This document shows positions 22,501 through 33,400 of a stretch of DNA of 64,000 bases, piece after piece. Position numbers and translations under genes: made by a program. The notes beneath the pieces are model-generated. The model ran no database searches. It saw only the letters and a list, made by a program, of their open reading frames with translations, and was not told the DNA's origin. Numbering within the stretch: position 1 is the stretch's first letter; each line of letters opens with the position of its first letter. The DNA is taken from NCBI GenBank assembly GCA_949825025.1, contig OX463784.1:997909-1061908 (forward strand), read 5' to 3'. The DNA comes from Siphlonurus alternatus. Taxonomy: Eukaryota > Arthropoda > Insecta > Ephemeroptera > Siphlonuridae.

Positions 22501-25500
22501 AGCGTGGTGCTTACCGAAGACGGTTTGGCTCACCTCAACCAGGTAACCTTATGTCAGTGTGTCAATGGTAACTTAAGTCCTTGATAAGAACTTACAGTCT
22601 AATTTAAAATGTAAATTCTTGTTTAAAGTAGCTTGATCATTTTCGAGTGTGCAGACATGCAGACAATGAAAAACGTTTTTTTGAGACCTCCCTCTACATC
22701 ATACAATTTTTTTTTCACCACCTCACCGCCATAACTTTCGAGATAATTCAAATTTAAAATCCCATCTGATGCGTGTTAAAAAAGTGCAAAATCAGACCAT
22801 TTTTCACAAGATCGTATTTTGCTTGAAAAAGAAGCAGACATGTTGTTCTCAAAAACTTCTATTTAGTAACTAAGGTTCCTAAGGAATGTTTTTATGTATT
22901 AAAAAGGATACCTCACCGGCAATTTCAAATTTTAAACAGGACTGACAAATGTGAGATTCGACAGTTTTGAGTTTTTGAATTGTTCCCGCCGACAACGTAT
23001 CATTTTAAATTGAATTTACAGCACTAATTTTAGTATAACAATAAAAAAAAAAAAATCAGACTGAATTTATGAATTATATAGATCGTGTTAATATGGAAAA
23101 CGAACGCATTAGACATGAATAAATTTACTGATCAAAACGATCCAGGTTCGAAACCCGTGAGCGGCAAACTTTTTACATTTTCTTTCTCTCGCCCCATTGC
23201 TAGGAAATTGCCTCTCATAATTAATAAATTATTTTCATGAATTAAGTTTCGAGCTCTTTTTCACGCCTAATAACGATTTTCAAGGTTTTGATCACTCCAC
23301 TTAAATTAATATTCATTTTTTCTAACTACAATCACATTGTTCCCCTTCCCCAGGTGATTGAGGCTGTGTTCAGCTACATCTCGCTGCTACGTGAAGCAGG
23401 TCCTCAGGAGAGAATCTTCCGAGAGATTCAGACCATCAACGAGGTGAAGTTCCGTTTCTCCCCAGAGCCGACAGCTGGCGACAACGTTGAGACGCTGTCT
23501 GAGAACATGCATCGCTATCCCCCGAGACATTACATCGCAGGATCTGAGCTCTTCTTCGACTACGACCCGGAGGAGATCTCGTCGTGTTTGAACCTGCTGA
23601 CACCGGACAGCGTCAACGTCATGTTGTTGAACAAAAGCGAGAGTGAAACCTACGACCGCGTCGAGCAGTGGTTCAACACACCGTACAGTGTGCAGGGTAC
23701 GTAGTTTGGTGTTAATTTATTTTTATTTATGTCATGAATTTCATATTTATTTAAAACATACTGTAATCATTTATGTCTTGAATAAATACCATGAAAAATC
23801 ATTAGGTTGAGCAGGGAAAAACTGAATTTGTCATAGTTTATCAAACAATTTTTTATGTATTGTTTATCAAATATGAGTTTAACAATCTCTGACGACAATG
23901 ACTCTTACTGACAAGGCTAAATTTCAGCCTGGCCACACCCGAAAGGGTAAAATGGTGTCAAGGATATGCTGTAATAATCTCTTCAACTTTAGAACATGCA
24001 AAAAATAATAATAAAAAACTTACTTTAAGATATTTATCCTCCACAGTTTTAACAAAATTTAATCATTATTTGTACATTATTGAAGGGAGGGGGGGGGGGC
24101 ACGTAAACACGTAAATACCATAACTCTTTTCAATTAGAAAAAAAAGTGTGAAATACTGCTTCCAAAAACGTACTTAGCTGCCACCCAGCAATGTATTTAT
24201 GCAAAAAAAAAAAAAAAAAAAAAAAGTGAGAAGAATACTTTATTTTTTCATTTTAGTTTTTCGTGTCCCCCCCACACTTGGTAAAGTTGGTAAAGGGTGT
24301 GATAAAAAAATCCATTTGCAATTCCACGATTAATATCAGTTAAAAATGGAGAAATAAGTTTGTAAATTGGCTGACTCTCTGGTTACAGACCTCCTGATTG
24401 GTTCTCTGGTTTCAGACCTGCCCCCTGATTGGCTGTCTTCTTGGCGGACTGCCACTCCGCTGCCTTCCTTCCATCTCCCGCAGCCCAACGTGTACCTGGC
24501 CTCCGACTTCAGTCTGGTTCCCCCAGAGGAGAGTGGTGGGGAGGAGGCGGCTCCGTGTCGGCTACTCAACGACGAGCGGGGGGAGCTTTGGTTCAAACAT
24601 GACGCAAAGTTCCGACTGCCGAGAGCCTACCTCTGCTTCCAACTCATCTCCCCCCTCGCAGCCCTCTCTCCCACAAAGTGAGTTCTTTTTATTGATTGAC
24701 TTTTGCAAACCAGCTCTTTGGTGCAGTGGTTAGTACCCCTGGCTCACGTCCGAGAGGTCCCCGGTTCAAATCCCGAACGCGGCAGACTTTTTGTGGCTTA
24801 GGATGGGTATGACTGCTTACTAGATGAAAGAGTTGGTAGGAAAAAGGCAGCTTACGGCTGTCTATACTCCGCTAGGGTGATTAAGACCGCGGAATGTTGT
24901 GCAAACAACTTACGTGCCTCACTTAGAAATGGTACTTAATTGTCTGGCGTGCAGACTGGCTATTAGGAGCCCCAGAGAGCACTGTGAACAATGTTGAAAT
25001 ACAAGTTCCGCCATTGGTAACCAACCAACCACTTTTGCAAAGTCTTCTACTCGCAATGGTTGTAACAAACCATTGTTTATAATGTCTGTCACATGAAGCC
25101 GCTTTCATTGTTAAACATTGAACGAAGTAGTGTCTGATTCCACCACCAGAGCAGAGAACGTAATGGCATTGTTGGCGCTAGTAGACACAACAACTTTCAT
25201 AATTAACGGTCATTTTCCATAAGTTAACATGTAAATCAACAACCGTCCCATGTTTTTCCTTTCACGCGACAGACATTACACAACAATACTTTGTTATGAA
25301 CTTCTCCCATTAAGTGCAATGTATTGTGTCCTGCCTCATTATTTAAGTTGCCACTAGTCTTAAGAGATGGTGAATCACTCTGAAAATTATAGCAAACTTT
25401 CCTTACATTATAACATAAATATTCAGTGAAAAAATAATGAAGCAAAAGTCAGTCAAGTTTTTGAGATATTCAGGATATAAATAATGAGAATATCATTAGA

Positions 25501-27349
25501 AATCTGGTGGCCATTAGACAAATCAAGTCAAATCAGCATATTTTTCAACTAAAAAAATTAATATCTTAAAAATGGGACTGAATAATTACTTTTTTTACTT
25601 CAGAAAATGAACAGTCAATTTGTTCTCTATGTTCTGATCTAAATTTTATATTTAAAAAAATAATTACCGTGGTGACAATAATACATTACATAATATATAT
25701 AATCAGTGATTAAGGGGAACATAACACGTCCAATGTTAAAAAAAATCTCTCGCATGAAAATTATGACAAGAATTTAAAATGTTCTCCTCTACACCTCCTA
25801 TTAGTAGCTAAATTATCAGGTACACAAATTTGAGCTAGTTTTTGAGTTATGAATTTTTAAGGTTGACGACTTTAACATGGAGAAATGGAACTTCCATGTT
25901 GAGGAAAACATTATAAATTTTTTTCATAATTTTCATGAATGGGATTTTTTTTTAACATTTGGCGTATTACCGTACCCTTAAGCAGAATCACTGGAAATAA
26001 GCTTCTGAATAATGGATACACTCTGCCACATGAGAAAATATTTACCAATCAATATTTTTTCAGCTCGGTGCTGCTGGACCTTCTGATCTCGGTTCTTCGT
26101 CAACAACTCACGTCGGAGGTTTATGCTGCCGAAATCGCAGAGCTGTCGTACTCTCTCTACGCATCCATCGAGGGAAATGGACACGGTCTGGGACTCTATG
26201 TGTCCGGATTTAACCACAAGCTGACCGTGAGTCTTTGTTTGTTTGTTTGTTTGTTTGTTTGTTTGTTTGTTTGTTTGTTTGTTTGTTTGTTTGTTTGTTT
26301 GTTTGTTTGTTACGTCTTCAGGAATAGAGTTGTTTGTTTTGTTTGTGTTTACGTGAGCCGTTGGAGGGTGAAATGACAAGCAGGTATATGGAAGGCTCTC
26401 TAAAGGGGGTAAAAAAGAGAAAATGGTGGGCCAAATAACGTTATAAGAAGATAGGGGCAGTGACAAGAAAAAATAGTTTTTATTTTTCTTCGGGGTTGTG
26501 ATATTTTTCTACAATATCTGTCGTATATTATTGTATTTTTACAATTTTTTTAAAACCTGATTTATTTTGTTTAATAAAGTTAAAAATAGATTTTATATGA
26601 CTTGTTTTCATGCTACTCTGTGCATTCTCCTCGGTCTATCTTACAGTGTCAAGACATCAGCACAACCTACTCTATATAAATGGACAGCTTGCATGAAATT
26701 TATATTGCAGAAATGAATGGGGGGTGCAAATTTATGTTATTCTGAATTTTTACAGCCAGGGAACTATTTAAAAAATAAAAATAAAATGGTAAGACCTAAA
26801 AATAACGTGGGTTAAAATTGAATTTTGTGAAACATTTTTTAGTATATTTTCACATCGTTTGTTGCATCTAAAATTTGAATTTGATTTTGTGTATTAAAAC
26901 ATGCAATGTAAACAGATTTCATGCAGGCTGGTCATTATAACAGATGGAGCTTTTCACATGACATGCTGCAGCCTAGAAGTGATTCATCACGGGATCAAGA
27001 TAACGTTATACTGTGTACTTTTTACGGCCTCGCGAGAGACTTTTTGTTTGTTTCCTCCTCCAAAATTGCAAATTTACGTCTCTTTGTTTATTGTAGGTGC
27101 AGCAAGCGAGGCAGGAGTGCAAAAATATGTTTTCATCCCCCCTTCCGTAAAATAGGCTCACTTTATCACTAACGCTTTTGTAGGAGTCTGTAGTATATGA
27201 CATGTATATTGTTCACAATAATTAGCTGTATGCATGATCGTGAAACAATGAGTTGTTTGCTGTATCAGTAAAACAGAAAACTCATTATTGTATTTACCTG
27301 GTATAGCAGATTATCTTCATATGATACCTCTAGTTATTTTGGGGAGAGG

Positions 27350-27422
<73 letters not shown>

Positions 27423-30400
27423 AGTGTCCGTTTTGTCCGCAGCTGCTTCTTCAGACGGTGTTATCTCAGCTGGTGAGGTTTGACGAGGACCTCAACGAGC
27501 AAATGTTCCTGGCCATCAAAGACAAGCAGAAGAAGCAATACTTCAACACCTTCCTTAAGCCCAGCAAGCTCGCAAAGTGAGTACCAGTTTACACGTTTCC
27601 CTCGTCCAACAAGGCAAATTCCATGACAATGGACAACCTGCATGAAAAATTTAACATACATACATACATAACATGACGCCATATCCCTTTATGGGGTAAG
27701 CCAGCAGCATTATTACCTCGGCCTTCTACAAATTGCCCTCCAAAGCACTCGATTCTTGCATACTCCACTTGCTTCAGAAATACTCATAACACTCTTTTGC
27801 CTTCTGCACTCTCTATTACACTGCGTACTTTTAACACTCCTGTTCTTCAAACATTCTGCAATCACATCCAACCACACCTTTTTAGGTCTACCTAATCCTT
27901 TCATGCCTTGTACACTACCTTTAAACACCTGTTTTGCAATTCCTTCATCACCCATTCTCTCAACATGTCCAAACCAACGTAGTGTACTTCGTTCATACTT
28001 GTCAATTACGCTTTCTTTCACTCTACATTCATTCATCACCCATGTGTTTCTCACTCTATCCATCCTAGTTTTACCACACATATTCCTTAAAAAACTCATA
28101 CCAACAGTATTCAACTTACTTCTATGCTTTGTTTGACACACCCATACTTCAGATCCATACATCAAAGTTGGTATTAGGACAGAGTTATACACAGCTAGCT
28201 TAGCCGTATTAGACAACAGCTCAGTGCGACACAACCCTGCCATACTACCCTCAATCCTCCTGCCAGCACTTACTCTCCTATCAATCTCTCCATCTACACT
28301 TCCGTCCTCTCGAAACAATATTCCCAAATATACAAATTCTTTCACTCGTTCCAGCTGTTCTCCTTTTAGGTCAATTCTTTTTGCCTCGTTGCTATCTGTA
28401 CTACCAAATACCATTACTTTTGTCTTGCTCACATTGATTTTCAAATCCATATGATTAGCACTCACTTCCAAACGGTTTAACCTTCTTTGCAAATCATCTT
28501 CGCTATCAGCTAACACCAATGCATCATCCGCATACAACAGCAACCATAACATTATCGTACCCACACTAATTCCATTTTCACCTTTACCAGCCAATCTTAC
28601 ACACTTGTCCATAAACACATTAAACAGCCATGGCGACATCACACAACCCTGTCTCACTCCTCGCTTTACTTCAAACCATTTGCTCAAACCACCATTCACC
28701 CTCACACACGCTTTACTACCTTCATACATAGATTTTATTGCATTCAGCAATTCATCATTTACACCTAATTATATACTAAAATCAATTCAGGGTGCCAAAT
28801 TATGCTATTATGAATTTTTTCAGCTATTTTTAAATTTTCCACAAGGCAATTTCTGATAATTTGATCTTGTGAGGAAATTTCAAGTGTTGTGTACAGGAAC
28901 CAGATTGTGTCTAATGTTAACGGTACATGAACGGTTACAGGGACCAGATTATGTTGTGTGTTAACGGTACATGAACGGTTACAGGGACCAGATTATGTCA
29001 CATGTTAATGTTATATGAACGGTTATGGGAACCAGATTATGTTCACACATTTAACGGTACATGAACGGTTACAGGGACCAGATTATGTCACATGTTAATG
29101 GTACATGAACGGTTACAGGGACCAGATTATGTTCACATGTTAATGGTACATGAATGGTTACAGGGACGTGAACCAGAGCCTGCTGAAGAGCGGTCACTGG
29201 ACGGCGCTGGACCGTTATGCTGCTGTTGACGACATCTCGGTTCACCACCTTGCGGAGTTTTCTCGTCAACTTCGCGCCAGGCTGTACGTGAGGGCGCTCA
29301 TGCAGGGCAACCTGAGCAGAGAGCAAGCCCTGGACGTGATGAACACATTCAGGTCCACCCTGGATCACCTGCCCCTGCTGCCTAACACCTGGCCTCAGGT
29401 TAGTCAATGTATCACAATGCTACCTGAATCAGGGTAGTCATTGGGTCAAGCGCACTGCACCACACTTCCTAATAAATGATGTATAAAATCAGTGGAATTT
29501 TTATTATATCAATTATTTGAATAGAGCATTTCGAGTTAAGGCATCGCCAACCTTCGGGTAATTTCGTCACGTTAGACATGTGCTCAAGCGGTTTGTTTGA
29601 GGACGTTAAAGATTTTACGTATTTGAGAGATAGCTTATAAAGAGTCACTTTTGACAGTGACACATTTGTTGCTACGTTAGGCCAATCAGATGCGCTATGA
29701 AGCTAAAAATACGAGCTTTTCGTTTTGCGCCTAAACACAAGTCGCAAATCCGCGCGAAGTCGCAGCTTTTAACCCTGGCAGAGCCAAGGTATGTAAGTGG
29801 AGGGGGATTGCGCAGTGACGTCACGGCCAATCAGGGAAGGTATTACGTACTGTTTTTGCGACTTCTAGAATAAGCTCGTATTTTAGGCTTGAAAGTCAGC
29901 GTCGTGACGTAGCAAAAACAACCAGTTTTAAATTTAATCCGTCCTCCCTGTGAAAATTCTTGATGTCTCAGCTTCGTCTTGGCCAGGTGCAGGTGCAAAG
30001 GTGCAACGTCAAGATTGTCAAACAATGTTCCACTGTTCCACTGTTCTCAGCTCCGTCTGGGCCAGGCGCAGGTCGGCTCGCGGGTGTGTCGCGTGGCGTC
30101 ATTCAACAAGCAGAGTGCCAACTCCGTGGTCTCCCACACGTTCCATTGCGGCCTGGCCACCATACACGAGTGCTGTGTGGCCGAGCTCATCATGGTGAGT
30201 CTAGTGGGGAAATCGGGAGAGAGTGGTTTGCTTTGTAGTCGGATTATCACGGAGTTGCAGACATCAGCATTTCATTCAGTCAAAACGCGTGTCAAGGTGC
30301 ATTTTCATGGAGCGATGTTGAGCGGGGCCAAAAAAGCGCACCTGCAGTGAAATCATATGGCAGCCATATTGGCGAGGAAAAATCGCGGAGCGAATAAATC

Positions 30401-33400
30401 GCTGCGGGAAAATAAACTTTCCTCGTCAATATGGCTGTCATGATTTTACTGCAAGTGCAGTTTTCTCGCCCTGCCAAGCCTCGCACGGCATCGCCCCGTG
30501 GAAAAGCGTCTTCAAAGGACACCACTACATCGGGACTGTAACCAACTCTATATTGATTGTATACACTGTAGGTGACTTTTCATGAGCGATCTCCAGCCTG
30601 CGACGCGAATAAAGCGCACTTGCTTCAACATCCATTGTTGGCTATATTTGGCGATTAATCGAAATAGAGCATCGTAATTAACGCGATTACCAACGTTCCT
30701 TTATATATACAGGTTAAGCCACCGATTAGACCAATGTTAAAAGGGCTTAGCCAATCACGTTCAAGTATTTTTGGCCACATTGTGCCACGAAAATTTGAAT
30801 GCGCCCATGATGCAATGCTATTTTTGAAATTTCGCGGTGCAATGGGGCCTGAAAATTTATCGAAATTGACGCACGAAATGCGTGCGTGTCTTAACCTGTA
30901 TGAAGGAATGTTGGCGATTACCGACGATTTCGCCGCCGCATAGGATTTTCCAGCTTTTACGTCAAATCGCGCAGCGTCGTCGTTGCCGCCAATGAAAATC
31001 CACCTTATTACAGATTTTAGATTACGTGCAGATCAGACTGCGCGCGGCGGCCATCTTGTAGATTTTGTAAAGGCAGAGATAGGGGGCGACCAAGGATGTT
31101 GTATAATAATGATAGGTGGGGGCACTATCGCCAGTGAGGCAAGGTCGTGAGGAGAAAGTGGGTATTAGAACAATAGAATATCTGCCATCTTACCATGGCT
31201 TGTCAAGCCAAAACAATACAAAATATTGTGCTCGGCTGCTATTATACCTTGGCTTTTTGCAGCAGATATTGGCGTCATAAAGTCAGTGCGAGTCTAGTGG
31301 TAACTGCTGGAACTACGTGCGTCTGGTGAAGATTGCTGTATATGATTAACATTGTAAAATCATATAAATGCTCTGACAGCTAGCAGCCACAGCATAATTT
31401 TACAGAAATGACAACACCATAATTAGTTGTCAAATACTTTCGGACAAATATGAAAAAATATTTCAACTTCGTAAAAGTGATTTCTTTCCTAAAAATTTGA
31501 TAATTTTTGTGATTCTCCCCATGCTATAGTTATTGCCGTATCCTCGATGCAAAGAGCAAAATTTTCAGACGTCAGCGCCATCTCTTGGTCCTTTATGACC
31601 TCTATAATGCTATTGTTATATGCCTAGTCTATCATTAGTACAAGATCCTCGGGGGTAACAGTTTGTCTGGACTGTGGCGCCAAGGAGTTGGTCGTGAACC
31701 AAGATTTGTTGTAGCTGCTACTGGAGGAGTCTTCGTTTGACACGCTGCGCACCAAAGAGCAGCTGGGCTACGACGTGTCTTGCCAGGACGCCGTCACGAG
31801 GGGGGTCCTCAACTTCTCGGTCAGCGTGCACAGCCAGGAGGACAAACACACGTGAGTCGTTTTGACACCAAGATATCGTCTTAAGGCTGAATCTCAGTTG
31901 ATTGATATCTTGTAATAGTACCGCCTGAATGCAACAAGACTTGCAGGGGACTTAGAACTTGCCATCAATAGGTATGGCATACAAAATTTGAAGCGAATCT
32001 GTCTTATCAGATTTGTGAAAACTGAGGTAGAAGTTTAACATTGGCCTTATGGACGAAAACCGGAAATGAAGCTGTTGTAAGAAAACTGCAAGACTGAATT
32101 TGCTCAAACCATATGCAATTAATTTTTAGAACATTCTTGATTTTTTAAAATTTATTTCATTCAATTCGTTTGCAGTGAAATATTCTTTGACTCCAGCAGT
32201 AACTGAGATTCATCGTTAAGGGTCTCAGCAGCCAGTTCAATAGACTGTTGGAAATCCTAGAATTACTTCGCAACACTTCATGTTTTTGCCATACATGTGC
32301 ATAACTTAATGAATAAAAGTAACATTTTTTAATTTTGTTTCTTGTATAAAATATTAAGGAGTTACTGTCCTCGTAAAAAAAAGGCGTTCACAAAATAGGT
32401 AGTCACAGAGAAAAAACGCACAACTAGAAATAAGCCTCCATTGTTTTTTCGTCATTTGATTTTGACTTCAGCAAAAACTTTCATTCTCACTTTACAGCCG
32501 CCCCTCATGCAACTGCATCGCTCAAGGAAATGTGAATGTTGATTTTCATTCTTTCTGTGACTGCCTAATTTCTAATTTGATTGAGGCCACCCCCTGCTCT
32601 AATAAAACGATCAAATTAAGATTTCGGAAGGATCTGGATTTCATACATACAATGGGGAATTCTCCTACATTTATTTTAATTTTTTTTCAGATGCTCTATG
32701 CCTTGAAACTAAATGTCCCAAAACAAAAAAAGTTTCAATTATTAAAATTGGAGAGAAGGGAATTTTTTAAAATTCTTCCTTCTTTTGAATTTAGCGCCAA
32801 AACGTGACGTAGAAACTGCCTAGCAGGTGAAATTTTCCTGCAATAAATTTATATTTTCGATTATCACTCTTAAAGTAAACTGATAATAGAGACAAAACTT
32901 GATACTAGGGTAGAAAAACCCACTGATTTCGATCGTGTTACTAAAATTTATAGCCAATCACTACTTATTGACGCTCAAACTATGATATCAGGCAGTTGTT
33001 GTGTGTTAACTAGGGAGTTTCTACATCACAATTTTCAGGTTTGCGCGCGGGTTGCATACTTTGCCCCTATTCTAATAATCCCTTCAGAGTCTCCAAATTT
33101 GAGTTAAAAAGGTTAAAACTTAAGTCAGACTTATTGTTAATATGTGCCCTATCATAATATAGTAGTTAAATTAAAATTCGAGATGTGAGAGAATTCCCCT
33201 TTGTTAGTGAGTAATTAGCAAGTATAAACAACAATTGTGTTTCTATGTGCAAGGTTGACCACATAGACTCGCTCATCTGGAGCTTGCTGCTGGAGTTCCG
33301 CGCGGACCTGACCAAGCTAACTGTGGAGCAATGGAGGCCTGGCCTGGATAACTGTGTTTCTATGTACAGGGTTGACCACGTGGACTCGCGCATCTGGAGT

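Noticed and set aside
23118..23170. tRNA gene suggested by CCAGGTTCGAAACCCG
   Set aside because: Only a T-arm-like string is present; no acceptor stem or anticodon arm can be drawn.
24714..24790. tRNA gene
   Set aside because: A and B boxes are good but the ends do not pair and a non-tRNA body follows, so it is called a SINE.
25978..26466. 162-codon reverse frame with KQTN repeats
   Set aside because: It is made by the (TTTG)n microsatellite and overlaps a real NRDC exon on the other strand.
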